A DNA stretch of 41,041 nt. Source: Anaerolineae bacterium. GTDB taxonomy: Bacteria; Chloroflexota; Anaerolineae; B4-G1; SLSP01. Positions 24,182 to 32,129 of this stretch are shown here, piece after piece (within the stretch, counting starts at the first letter, position 1; each line of letters opens with the position of its first letter). The notes under the pieces were generated by a model. It was not told the origin of the DNA and did not search any database. It saw nothing but the letters and a program-made list of their open reading frames with translations. The stretch is from contig JALOOJ010000010.1 in NCBI GenBank assembly GCA_025454475.1, positions 1 through 41,041 on the forward strand. Reading direction: 5' to 3'. The position numbers and the translations under genes were made by a program.

Positions 24182-25359
24182 TGCGGCAGCGTTGGCTAAG
24201 CATCAGCGCCCTGGCGCTGCTCGTAGCCGCGGTGTGGGTTGGTAACGTCGCCGCACAGGGGGGCGGTGACCGCATCGTAGGTACGGTCGTCAACGGCACC
24301 CCAGGTGGGACGCTGCCAGTTGGCGTGCCTGTGACGCTGCAGTTCTTTAGTGAGGGCGCATGGACTCAGGTCTACACGAGCACCCTGGCGACCGACGGTT
24401 CGTTTCGCTTTGAAGGCCTGAGCGCTGAGACCGGTAGCGACTTCTTGATCAGCTTGACCCATCAGGACGTCGCCTACTTCTCGCAACCAGCCACACTCGA
24501 GGATCGTGAGACAGTGGTTGACATCACCATCTTCGAGCCCACGGAGGACATATCGGGCGTCCAGGTTGACCAAGCGCACCTGTTCATCGTGCCGCTGGGC
24601 GACCGTATCCAGGTTGCTGAATACTACCTCGTCGGCAGCAGTGCTGAGCGAGCTTACGTAGGCACGCAGAAGACCGGGCAGGATAGACGAACGACGCTGT
24701 CCTTCACCGTGCCCTCAGGGGCCACATCACTAGGTTTCGAGGATAAAGGGCTGGGCGAGCGGTTCCTGGGGGACGCGAGCGCGTTTGCCGATACTATGCC
24801 GATCCTTCCTGGTACCGGTACGACCGAGGTGAGTTTCAGCTATGAGCTGGCGTACAGCGTCGGTATGGAGATTGCGCGTGTCGTCGATGTCCTGACGAAG
24901 TCGGTGGTGATCATCGTGAATGGCACCGAAGTCGGGATCGAGGGATCGGGCGTGATCTTCGCCGGTGTGATCGACACGCAGATGGGGAAGGCAGCTTCCT
25001 ACACGGCAGGCCCTCTGGAGCCCGGCAGTCCGCTTGTCGTGCGGTTCGTCCCGCAGACCAATGCCGCAACTTCGATGCAGGAGGGCGGCGATGGGGCACC
25101 GGCGGGCCGGGCGCCGCAGGAGCGCAACCCGGCAGTCGAGGCCGCGGTTGGCGCACTGGTGTTCGTGGGTGCCGGCGTTGGCGTCTACCAGCTCTGGCAT
25201 CGGCGGAGTCGCCCAACGCTGCCGGAGTCGGCGCGTGAGACGATCCTGGCGCTTGCAGCCCTGGACCGACGCCACGCGGAAGGTGCTATGGACGAGGACC
25301 AGTATACGCGCGAGCGCGAGGGGCTGATGCGCAAGGCTCGGGCGGTTCTCAAGCGGTGA
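24181..25359 (+). CDS. Signal-peptide protein with beta-rich domains and C-terminal TM anchor, ccm accessory
   Basis: The protein has 392 residues, starting at the ATG at 24181 in a TGATG overlap with the zinc-ribbon gene. A signal peptide (about 1-25, ending VAAQ) is followed by a carboxypeptidase-regulatory-like or CnaB-like beta domain (VGTVVNGTPGG ... GSFRFEGL), a second beta-rich domain, a membrane helix (about 318-338) and a short cytoplasmic tail with a helical block (RHAEGAMDEDQYTREREGL) like a SHOCT motif. The location between ccmF and ccmA points to a role in cytochrome c maturation, perhaps scaffolding or apocytochrome handling in place of missing CcmH/CcmI. I know no experimentally named family for it. 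Confidence 0.72.
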   Translation: MRQRWLSISALALLVAAVWVGNVAAQGGGDRIVGTVVNGTPGGTLPVGVPVTLQFFSEGAWTQVYTSTLATDGSFRFEGLSAETGSDFLISLTHQDVAYFSQPATLEDRETVVDITIFEPTEDISGVQVDQAHLFIVPLGDRIQVAEYYLVGSSAERAYVGTQKTGQDRRTTLSFTVPSGATSLGFEDKGLGERFLGDASAFADTMPILPGTGTTEVSFSYELAYSVGMEIARVVDVLTKSVVIIVNGTEVGIEGSGVIFAGVIDTQMGKAASYTAGPLEPGSPLVVRFVPQTNAATSMQEGGDGAPAGRAPQERNPAVEAAVGALVFVGAGVGVYQLWHRRSRPTLPESARETILALAALDRRHAEGAMDEDQYTREREGLMRKARAVLKR

Positions 25360-25369
25360 TCCTAGCGCG

Positions 25370-26863
25370 ATGCTCGAGATAGCCGGCCTGACCAAGTCAT
25401 TCGGCCCGCGCCAAGCTCTGGCGTCGGTCAACCTGTTGGTCGACGACGGCGACTTCGTGGTCCTGGCGGGGCCCAACGGTGCGGGCAAGACGACGCTTCT
25501 CCGCATACTGGCGATGCTGATGCGCCCGAGCTCGGGTACGCTTCTTCTTGGGGGTGTTGACTTGCTTCGGGCAGGGCCCGGGGTGCGGAGGCAGATCGGG
25601 TACCTCAGCCACCGCACGCTGCTCTACGACGATCTGACCGCTGAGCAGAACCTGCGCTTCTACGCGCGGATGTATGGTATGGCGGAGCCTGAGGCGCGGA
25701 TCGCCGAGTTACTGGCACGCGTTGACTTGGCGGAACGCCGCGGTGACCTGGTGCGTACTTACTCGCGGGGGATGCAGCAACGGCTGGCTGTGGCGCGAAC
25801 GCTGTTACACGAGCCGCGTCTGCTTCTGCTGGATGAACCCTACACGGGGCTCGATCCTGTGGCTTCCGACAGGTTGACTGCACTGCTCTCCGGGCTGAGT
25901 GGTGAGGGGCGTACGCTGCTGCTGACGACGCACGCGCTGGAGAGCGTGGCGTTGGCTGGTCGGCGGGGGGTGATCCTCAGCCGTGGGCGCGTGGTGTATG
26001 ATGGCGTGATCGACGACCCTGCGGGGTTCGGGGCGCGCTATCGTGCGCTGGTGGGGTCGCCAGCCTCTGCTTCCCCCCCTTCCGGCCCTCGGGCATCGGA
26101 ATACGTGTCCGCCCGTTCTGACGGGCGGAGAAAGGGAGCGGAATCCGGACCTCTCTCCACGACAGGGGGAGATACGAAGAGGGGGGAGGCGCCGGGCTAC
26201 CTACGGCAGGTGCTTGCTATCGTCGCCAAAGACCTGGCGGCGGAGATGCACACGCGTGAGATTTTCAGCGCGATGGCGGTCTATGCCATTCTGGCGATGC
26301 TCATCTTCAGCTTCGCCTTGGACCTCCGCGGGGCCGTGGCCCGGGCAGCGGCGCCTGGTGTACTGTGGGCGTCGATTGCGTTCGCCGGTACGTTAGGACT
26401 GAACCGATCGATGGCCCGTGAGCAAGAGAACGGCGGGATGGATGGATTGCTCCTGTCTCCCGCCGACCGCACGGTGGTTCTCGTCGGCAAGGCGCTGGGC
26501 AGTCTGGCGATGATGGCGGCACTGGAGGCGGTGCTGGTGCCGTTGGCCACGATTCTGTTTAACGTGGGACTTCTCAACGCGGGTGTGCTGGCGGTCGTTC
26601 TGGTGGGCAGTGTCGGGTATGCGTTGGTCGGAACCCTGCTCGCGGCGATCGCCATCAACACGCGTGCACGTGAGGTGATGCTCCCGATCTTGCTGCTGCC
26701 GCTGGTCGTGCCGATGCTCATCGCGGCTGTGCAGGTGACGGGTGGCCTCCTGGAGGGCTTGCGTTGGGCTGACCTGCGCGGATGGACCCAATTGCTGGTG
26801 GTGTATGATCTGCTGATCGCAGCAGCGTCGCTGTTAACATTCGAGATCGTGGTGGAGGCGTAG
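25370..26863 (+). CDS. ccmA: CcmA-CcmB fusion: haem exporter ATPase plus permease
   Basis: A single 497-residue frame. Residues 1 to about 228 are the ABC ATPase CcmA with Walker A GPNGAGKT (34-41), signature YSRGMQQR (131-138) and Walker B LLLLDEP (151-157). Residues 277-497 are CcmB: an amphipathic start (LRQVLAIVAKDLAAEM) and about six helices. CcmA and CcmB with CcmC and CcmD load haem onto CcmE. They are normally separate chains. The 48-residue linker (229-276) is rich in Ser, Pro, Gly and Arg and is encoded by DNA with strong inverted repeats, as if a mobile palindromic element had become translated. No stop or frame change interrupts it. The gene starts 10 bp after the previous stop. 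Confidence 0.9.
   Translation: MLEIAGLTKSFGPRQALASVNLLVDDGDFVVLAGPNGAGKTTLLRILAMLMRPSSGTLLLGGVDLLRAGPGVRRQIGYLSHRTLLYDDLTAEQNLRFYARMYGMAEPEARIAELLARVDLAERRGDLVRTYSRGMQQRLAVARTLLHEPRLLLLDEPYTGLDPVASDRLTALLSGLSGEGRTLLLTTHALESVALAGRRGVILSRGRVVYDGVIDDPAGFGARYRALVGSPASASPPSGPRASEYVSARSDGRRKGAESGPLSTTGGDTKRGEAPGYLRQVLAIVAKDLAAEMHTREIFSAMAVYAILAMLIFSFALDLRGAVARAAAPGVLWASIAFAGTLGLNRSMAREQENGGMDGLLLSPADRTVVLVGKALGSLAMMAALEAVLVPLATILFNVGLLNAGVLAVVLVGSVGYALVGTLLAAIAINTRAREVMLPILLLPLVVPMLIAAVQVTGGLLEGLRWADLRGWTQLLVVYDLLIAAASLLTFEIVVEA
26054..26197. repeat. Palindromic, REP-like insertion forming the CcmA-CcmB linker
   Basis: Inside the coding frame lies a perfect hairpin: TCCGCCCGT (26108-26116), TCTG loop, ACGGGCGGA (26121-26129). 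Around it, a 5' C-run (CTTCCCCCCCTT) faces a 3' G-run (AAGAGGGGGGAGGC) as imperfect outer inverted repeats, and TCTCC/GGAGA pairs lie within. Such nested palindromes are typical of intergenic repeat elements, not of coding DNA, and the encoded residues have no conserved pattern. Confidence 0.5.
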
Positions 26864-26868
26864 GCGCT

Positions 26869-27570
26869 ATGACAGGGGCTTCGGTCACACTGCGGCATAG
26901 AGATTGGGTTGGGCTCGCACTTGCGGGTCTGAGCGTGGTTTCATTTGTCGCGGCGCTCTGGATGGTATTCGGTTACGCGCCCCGCGAGGCAACGATGGGC
27001 GATGTGCAGCGAATCTTCTACTTCCACGTGGCGTCAGCCTGGGTTGGGTTCTTCGGGTTCTTCGTGACGTTTGCTGCCGGCATCCTCTATCTTGCCTATG
27101 CCGATCGGCGGTGGGACGTCGTGGCCCACGCCTCTGCACAGGTGGGCCTAGCCTTCATCACGATGACGCTACTCACTGGGATGCTTTGGGCCAAGCCGGC
27201 CTGGGGCGTCTACTGGACCTGGGAACCGCGTCTGACCATTTCCGCGGTGCAGTGGCTGCTCTACGTCGCGTATGCGATGCTGCGTGGATCGGTAACGAGC
27301 GCTGAGCGGGAAGCACGATTTGCTGCTGTATACGGAATCGTGGCCTTCGTCACCGTGCCTCTCTCATGGTTCGCCATCCGCTGGTGGCGGACGATCCATC
27401 CGCAGATTGTGTCAGGTGAGGGCATGGCCATAACACCGCCGATGGCCCAAACGCTGTTCGTATCTCTGGGTGCATTCACTCTGGTCTACGCCGCGCTGCT
27501 GCTGCAGCGCATCAGGCTGGCGGATGCACGAGATCGACTCGAGGCACTGCGTCTGGCTGGCGAGTCCTGA
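26869..27570 (+). CDS. ccmC: CcmC haem-handling protein
   Basis: The protein has 233 residues and six predicted helices. The family's WWD-type signature is at 112-119, WGVYWTWE, followed by PRLT. Conserved His in FYFHVASAW (first periplasmic side) and in TIHPQIV fit the two haem-ligand His of CcmC. CcmC places haem on CcmE. The usual Asp of the signature (WxWD) is Glu here. The gene follows ccmAB by 5 bp. CcsA-type proteins share the signature, but length and neighbours support CcmC. Confidence 0.9.
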   Translation: MTGASVTLRHRDWVGLALAGLSVVSFVAALWMVFGYAPREATMGDVQRIFYFHVASAWVGFFGFFVTFAAGILYLAYADRRWDVVAHASAQVGLAFITMTLLTGMLWAKPAWGVYWTWEPRLTISAVQWLLYVAYAMLRGSVTSAEREARFAAVYGIVAFVTVPLSWFAIRWWRTIHPQIVSGEGMAITPPMAQTLFVSLGAFTLVYAALLLQRIRLADARDRLEALRLAGES

Positions 27571-27581
27571 GGAGGGTCGTG

Positions 27582-27701
27582 ATGCCCGTCTACGTCATTG
27601 TCGCCTATGCCATCTTCTGCCTTGTGCCTCTCGCGCTTGGAGTGACGACGGCTCTGCAGCGCCGCCATGTGCTGCGCGAGATTGAGGCTCTGGGCGAGTA
27701 G
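27582..27701 (+). CDS. ccmD: CcmD-like small membrane protein
   Basis: A 39-residue open frame beginning MPVYVIVAYAIFCLVPLA, with one hydrophobic helix followed by a charged helix (LQRRHVLREIEALGE). The ATG has GGAGG six bases upstream, directly after the ccmC stop. Size, single helix, charged C-terminal tail and position after ccmC are those of CcmD, which stabilises the CcmABC complex and is needed to release haem-loaded CcmE. It is the last gene of the ccm operon. Confidence 0.85.
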   Translation: MPVYVIVAYAIFCLVPLALGVTTALQRRHVLREIEALGE

Positions 27702-27735
27702 ATCGGTAGGAGAGCCCTATCGGTCTTCGTGGCGT

Positions 27736-27752
27736 GAGTCTAGCGCAGACTC
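27736..27752. terminator. Short hairpin after ccmD
   Basis: GAGTCT (27736-27741) and AGACTC (27747-27752) form a perfect 6-bp stem with a 5-nt loop in the 100-bp gap between ccmD and the FkbM gene. There is no T-run, so terminator function is uncertain. Confidence 0.25.
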
Positions 27753-27801
27753 CCAAACTGGCCTCCACTGAAATCGACCACTTCCTAGAAAGGGTGACGA
27801 G

Positions 27802-28812
27802 ATGCCGGGTTCTGCAACTCAAGATCGCTACATTGGCTCCGTGGTGCGCAGAATTTTGAGCCGCAAGGACACGGATCGCGCAGACCGGGCCGATGTACGG
27901 TACTGCTACAGGCTGCTGTTGGGTCGCGAGCCAAGTTCCGCTGACTGGAGCTATTACCTGCCAGTCCTGGCCCGCGGTATTTCGCGCAGAAGCCTTGTGG
28001 AGGGTTTCCTGGTATCAGAGGAGTTCGCCAAGAGGTACACGGAGCCACCCGACTATGTGGTGACTGACTATGGGTTTGGTATTCACGTTGATGCGCAGGA
28101 TCGCGATATCGGGGCGGTGATACTCGAGAAGCGCATGTATGAGCCCCATGTCACGGCTGCGCTGGGCCGTGAGCTCCAGTCGTCCAACGTGTTCCTTGAT
28201 GTGGGGGCAAATGTGGGTTGGTTCTCGCTGTTAGCGGCACGGATACTGGGCGAAGGGAGAGTTTTGGCTGTTGAGCCCAACCCCAAGAACCTACAGCTGC
28301 TCTACGCCAGCATCTGCCGGAACGAGATGAGCAATATCACTGTCTATCCCTATGCTGCCTCTGAGGTAGCCAGGCTGCTTGGCATGGAGAGTGTCGGTTC
28401 CAATGGCTTTGTAACTGGTGTGTCGACCGCACGGTCTGGTCGAACGTACGTTCAGGGTATACGGCTTGACGACCTACTTCGGCACGAGCCGAGGATCGAT
28501 GTCGTCAAGCTCGACATTGAGGGGCACGAACCTTTCGCTCTCCGTGGGATGACAGATCTGCTTACCCTTCACCGCCCGGTGGTGTATACCGAGTTCCATC
28601 CGAAGGCGATGAAAGACAACTTCGGCCGTGACGGCAGAGAGTATCTGCAGGCGTTGGTATCGCTTGGGTACCACCTGGCGGTCCTGGGTATGGATGGCGT
28701 TGAGACGCAGTCGCTGATGATCGACGACGTTCTGGATCACTGGCGTCGTCATAACAGAGCGCTTGGTATGCTTGATGAGGCCCACATCGACCTTGTCTGC
28801 CGACCCCGATAA
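27802..28812 (+). CDS. FkbM-family methyltransferase with N-terminal DUF4214-like domain
   Basis: The protein has 336 residues. Residues about 30-75 (YRLLLGREPSSADWSYYL ... FLVSEEFAKRY) match the DUF4214 pattern often found on proteins acting on glycans. The rest is a SAM-dependent methyltransferase: motif I DVGANVGWFSLLAA, motif II VLAVEPNPKN, and the FkbM block VVKLDIEGHEPFALRGM. FkbM enzymes O-methylate polyketides, sugars or cell-surface glycans. It is separated from ccmD by 100 bp and has its own AAAGGG ribosome site, so it is probably not part of the ccm operon. The target is unknown. Confidence 0.88.
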   Translation: MPGSATQDRYIGSVVRRILSRKDTDRADRADVRYCYRLLLGREPSSADWSYYLPVLARGISRRSLVEGFLVSEEFAKRYTEPPDYVVTDYGFGIHVDAQDRDIGAVILEKRMYEPHVTAALGRELQSSNVFLDVGANVGWFSLLAARILGEGRVLAVEPNPKNLQLLYASICRNEMSNITVYPYAASEVARLLGMESVGSNGFVTGVSTARSGRTYVQGIRLDDLLRHEPRIDVVKLDIEGHEPFALRGMTDLLTLHRPVVYTEFHPKAMKDNFGRDGREYLQALVSLGYHLAVLGMDGVETQSLMIDDVLDHWRRHNRALGMLDEAHIDLVCRPR

Positions 28813-28832
28813 AGCTTTGGCGCGTCGCACGA

Positions 28833-28855
28833 GGGTCGGGACCCTATGCCGACCC
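28833..28855. terminator. Hairpin after the FkbM methyltransferase gene
   Basis: GGGTCGG (28833-28839) pairs exactly with CCGACCC (28849-28855) around a 9-nt loop, 20 bp after the stop codon. No T-run follows. The remaining 137 bp up to 28992 show nothing further that I can support. Confidence 0.35.
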
Positions 28856-28992
28856 AGCAGGGCGCAACGCCAACTTCCGATCAGTAGTCCTCGGGCCGCC
28901 GTCGCGCCCTTGCTCCGGCGAATAACAACCTTGCGGCGAAGTAGTTCGGCGACGGTTGCTCGCGTATGACAGGTCTCGGAGCTGGAGGTGAC

Positions 28993-29646
28993 ATGGATCT
29001 GGGCGCGGTCGCATGGCTCGGCGGTTCTCCCTGTTCGGGGAAGAGCTCGGTGGCCGGGCGACTGGCTGAACGGGGCGATGTCCGCATCTACCACGTCGAT
29101 GAGGCTTTCGGCGACTTCGTTCGACGCGTCACGCCTGACCGGCACCCAGTCACGTCAAAGTGGACAACCACGCCCTGGAACGACCTGTGGATGCAGCCAA
29201 CGGACGTGCTGTTGGCTGAGGCAATCGCGGCCTACTCGGAGCAGTTTGAGCTGATCCTGGAGGACCTTCGTGGTATGCCGGACGGAGAGGCAGTGCTGGC
29301 GGAGGGCACGGCCCTGCTGCCGGCTCTGGTGGCTCCGCTGCTGGCATCGCGCGGGCAAGCGCTCTGGATGGTTCCCACGGAGGCGTTCCAACGCGCGATG
29401 TACCCGAAGCGCGGCACGTGGGTCCAGGACATCCTTGCGTCGTGTGCGGATCCGGACGCGGCGCTCAAAGCCTGGATGGACCGCGACGTGGCCTTCGCTC
29501 GCTGGGTAGCGGCGGAAGCCTGCGTCCTCGGCCTGTCCGTTGTGTGGGTGGACGGCTCGCAGGACATTGCGATGCTGACCGAGCTCGTGGTTGCCCGGCT
29601 GGACCTGGGTGGCCAGATGGTCCGAGAGACGGAAGGTGATGGTTAG
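28993..29646 (+). CDS. P-loop kinase (chloramphenicol-phosphotransferase-like / AAA kinase)
   Basis: The protein has 217 residues, with ATG at 28993 behind GGAGG; an upstream in-frame ATG at 28966 has no ribosome site. Walker A is GGSPCSGKSS near the N-terminus, followed by a YHVDEAF block at the strand where small-molecule kinases place a catalytic Asp and by a helical lid region. The fold resembles chloramphenicol phosphotransferase and shikimate-kinase-like proteins, which phosphorylate small alcohols. It overlaps the next gene by 8 nt, and the two products share the same type of P-loop, so they may work together or be diverged duplicates. The substrate is unknown. Confidence 0.72.
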   Translation: MDLGAVAWLGGSPCSGKSSVAGRLAERGDVRIYHVDEAFGDFVRRVTPDRHPVTSKWTTTPWNDLWMQPTDVLLAEAIAAYSEQFELILEDLRGMPDGEAVLAEGTALLPALVAPLLASRGQALWMVPTEAFQRAMYPKRGTWVQDILASCADPDAALKAWMDRDVAFARWVAAEACVLGLSVVWVDGSQDIAMLTELVVARLDLGGQMVRETEGDG

Positions 29647-30526
29647 GGGAACGGTCATTTTCCTGAATGGGGCGTCGAGCTCCGGGAAAACAAGCATCGT
29701 TAAGGCACTGCAGTCGGTGCTGGAGGTGCCGCATCTTGACGCGGGACTGGATCGGTTCCTGTGGATGCTGCCGAAGCGCTACCTGGATCGTCCGCTCTGG
29801 GATGATGTGCTAGGCCTCAACACTGAGGCCGGGCAGACAGGACATCGGCTTGTGTCAGGGATGCACCGCGCGATCCTTGCCCTATCCGAGGCCGGGTGCA
29901 GCGTTGTCGCGGACCACGTGTTGGTGGAGTCGGCCTGGGTGGCTGACGCCGCGATGCTCTTCGCCGATCTGCCAGCCTATCTGGTCGGCGTGCGCTGCCC
30001 GATCGAGGTGCTAGAACAGCGCGAGCGGGATCGTCGCGACAGAACGCTAGGCCAGGCCAGGGCACAGCACGTAGTCGTCCACGCGCATATCCTCGCCATC
30101 GGGGGCTATGACATAGAGGTGGACACATCCGTCGACAGTCCCGAGACGTGTGCGCGGGCCATCACGACGCACATCGCATCGACGCCGCCCCAGGCCTTTG
30201 GACGTATGCGCGCCAGCTTCACGGCCTTACCTCCGGTCCAGTTCCCGATCGAACGATCCCCATTCCCTTGCCGCATAGGCTGCGGTGCGTGCTGCATCGC
30301 CCTGTCAATCTCGTCGCCCATTCCCGGGATGCCGGAAGGGAAGCCCGCGGGCGTGCGCTGCGTCCAGCTCACGCCGGACAACCGGTGCATGCTCTTCGGG
30401 CTGCCAGAGAGACCCGAGGTCTGCGTACGGCTGCGGCCTGAACCGGAGATGTGTGGCGAGACCGCGCAGGACGCGCTAGCTTCCCTTGAAGCTCTGGAGC
30501 GGCTGACGCGCCCTGATCCACAGTGA
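29639..30526 (+). CDS. Fusion of a CPT-like kinase with a YkgJ-type cysteine cluster domain
   Basis: The protein has 295 residues, with ATG at 29639 inside the end of the previous gene. Residues 1 to about 180 are a chloramphenicol-phosphotransferase-like kinase: Walker A NGASSSGKTS (10-19), LDAGLDRFLWMLP, and VVADHVLVE for the Asp-bearing strand. Residues 208-273 are a YkgJ-like zinc/iron-chelating module with eight Cys: 211, 215, 218, 219, 241, 250, 262 and 272 (CRIGCGACC ... SSPIPGMPEGKPAGVRC ... EMCG). YkgJ-type proteins are usually free-standing and of unknown role. Joining one to a small-molecule kinase is unusual. The fusion is in one frame and the junction (about 181-207) looks like an ordinary linker. 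Confidence 0.8.
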   Translation: MVRGTVIFLNGASSSGKTSIVKALQSVLEVPHLDAGLDRFLWMLPKRYLDRPLWDDVLGLNTEAGQTGHRLVSGMHRAILALSEAGCSVVADHVLVESAWVADAAMLFADLPAYLVGVRCPIEVLEQRERDRRDRTLGQARAQHVVVHAHILAIGGYDIEVDTSVDSPETCARAITTHIASTPPQAFGRMRASFTALPPVQFPIERSPFPCRIGCGACCIALSISSPIPGMPEGKPAGVRCVQLTPDNRCMLFGLPERPEVCVRLRPEPEMCGETAQDALASLEALERLTRPDPQ

Positions 30527-30540
30527 GTCCGGAGGATGCG

Positions 30541-31683
30541 ATGAAGATCACCCACGCCGAAGCCTATCTTACGTCGGACATGCGCAGCAACGCGGTCTTC
30601 CTAAAGATCGAGACTGATGCGGGCATCACGGGTTACGGTGAGGCCACCAACCACTTCCTGCCGGAGGCGTCTTTCGGGATGCTCAAGGATCTGACGCCCT
30701 ATCTGATGGGCGAGGACCCGGAGCGCATCGAGTATCTTTGGCAGTCGTGCTTCCGGCGACGGTTCTACCGCGGCGGGCCGGCGACCGGCGCGGCCATTAG
30801 CGCCATCGACATGGCGCTGTGGGACATAAAAGGTAAGGCCCACGACATGCCGGTCTATCAGTTGCTGGGCGGTTTGGCGCGGACGAAGGTCCGTGTCTAT
30901 GGTCACGTGACCGGTCGGTCCGCAGAGGAAATCGCGGAGCAGGCCCAGCAACGGGTCGCCAGGGGTATCACCGCGATCCGGTTCCGTGGCTTCCACACCT
31001 ACGACGATCAGGGCCTGCACGACCACCGCTTGGCTGTCGCCCAGCAGATCGAGTACCTCGCTGCTATCCGCGAGGCCGTAGGCAATGATGTCGACATCAT
31101 TGTGGAATGCCACGGTCGGTACGATCCTGAGTGGGCTGTTGAGCTCGCGAAACGCGCTGAGCCCTACCATCCCTTCGTGATCGAGGACCCGGTGCGCCAC
31201 GAGAACCCGCAGGCGCTGGCTCAGGTGCGCGCCGCGACCATTCTGCCGCTCGCGACCGGTGAGCGTTATCACAGCAAGTGGGAGTTCCGTGAGCTGATCG
31301 TGAACCAGCACGTCAACTACCTGCGGCCCGACGTGTGTCACTGTGGCGGCATCACGGAAATGCGCAAAATCGCGGCGCTGGGCGAGACGTACTACCAGGA
31401 TCTGATCCTGCACAACAACGCCGGGCCGCTGGGCACAGCGGCGTCCCTGCACGCCGCCCTCGCGCTCCCCAACGTTGCGCTGCTCGAGGCGCCCTGGGTC
31501 AATGGCGCCGGTGAGACCGACGTTGTTGGACCGTATCCAGAGGTCGCCGATGGCTACGCTCTGCCGCTGGACGGACCGGGCCTCGGGATCGCGTTTGACG
31601 AGGCACTGGCGGCCTCAAAGCCCTTTAGGCCTTCGTTGCAGCCGCGTCTGAATGCGCTGGATGGCTCGGTGCGCGACTTCTGA
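30541..31683 (+). CDS. Enolase-superfamily dehydratase/racemase (galactonate-dehydratase-like), copy 1
   Basis: The protein has 380 residues; ATG at 30541 follows GGAGG by five bases. The N-terminal capping domain (ITGYGEA) and the modified TIM barrel of the mandelate racemase subgroup are clear. Metal ligands are E189 (in VECHGRYD), E215 (IEDPV) and E241 (GERY). H191 two residues after the first ligand and H291 (LHNNAGP) sit where GalD-type enzymes have their acid and base histidines. The expected reaction is dehydration of a sugar acid such as a galactonate or gluconate to a 2-keto-3-deoxy acid. It is followed by a cupin gene 47 bp downstream. Confidence 0.88.
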   Translation: MKITHAEAYLTSDMRSNAVFLKIETDAGITGYGEATNHFLPEASFGMLKDLTPYLMGEDPERIEYLWQSCFRRRFYRGGPATGAAISAIDMALWDIKGKAHDMPVYQLLGGLARTKVRVYGHVTGRSAEEIAEQAQQRVARGITAIRFRGFHTYDDQGLHDHRLAVAQQIEYLAAIREAVGNDVDIIVECHGRYDPEWAVELAKRAEPYHPFVIEDPVRHENPQALAQVRAATILPLATGERYHSKWEFRELIVNQHVNYLRPDVCHCGGITEMRKIAALGETYYQDLILHNNAGPLGTAASLHAALALPNVALLEAPWVNGAGETDVVGPYPEVADGYALPLDGPGLGIAFDEALAASKPFRPSLQPRLNALDGSVRDF

Positions 31684-31730
31684 TCTACCCCACAACTTAC
31701 CCAAGATCCATGCGAAAGGAACGCGCTGCA

Positions 31731-32090
31731 GTGAACACGACTATGATCAAGCGACAGTCGAAGATGTTTCATGGCCCCCTGCCGAACTGCCATGGGGGGA
31801 TCGGGGCGTTGGATTACACGGTCGTACTGGACGGCACGGACTTGCCCGGCAGGCGCCTCAACTTCCTCCATAACGATTTCCTCGAGCCCGGCGTCACCAT
31901 CGGTGAGCACACCCACGGGGACGATGAGGAGTACTACTACATTGTCGCAGGGCGCGGCGAGATGATCCTGGATGGTGAGCGCTTCAATGTCGGGCCAGGC
32001 GACGTCACCGCCGTCTTCCCGGGCGGGAGTCATAGCCTGGAGAACACCGGTGACGAGACGATGCACATGATCGTGATCAGCGTACGCTGA
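31731..32090 (+). CDS. Small single-domain cupin
   Basis: A single conserved cupin barrel of about 120 residues. Motif 1 is GEHTHGDDEEYYYIVAGRG, with the His, His and Glu that bind metal; motif 2 is PGDVTAVFPGGSHSLEN, with the last His. Such cupins bind sugars or act as isomerases or dioxygenases; the neighbouring enolase-family gene suggests sugar-acid metabolism. The start is uncertain. GTG at 31731 has AAAGGA 11 bases upstream; ATG at 31710 and ATG at 31743 are alternatives without a clear ribosome site. Confidence 0.8.
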   Translation: MNTTMIKRQSKMFHGPLPNCHGGIGALDYTVVLDGTDLPGRRLNFLHNDFLEPGVTIGEHTHGDDEEYYYIVAGRGEMILDGERFNVGPGDVTAVFPGGSHSLENTGDETMHMIVISVR

Positions 32091-32129
32091 TTGCGATCTG
32101 CCTGCACGGCGTTGTGCTCCCGGCTTCGC

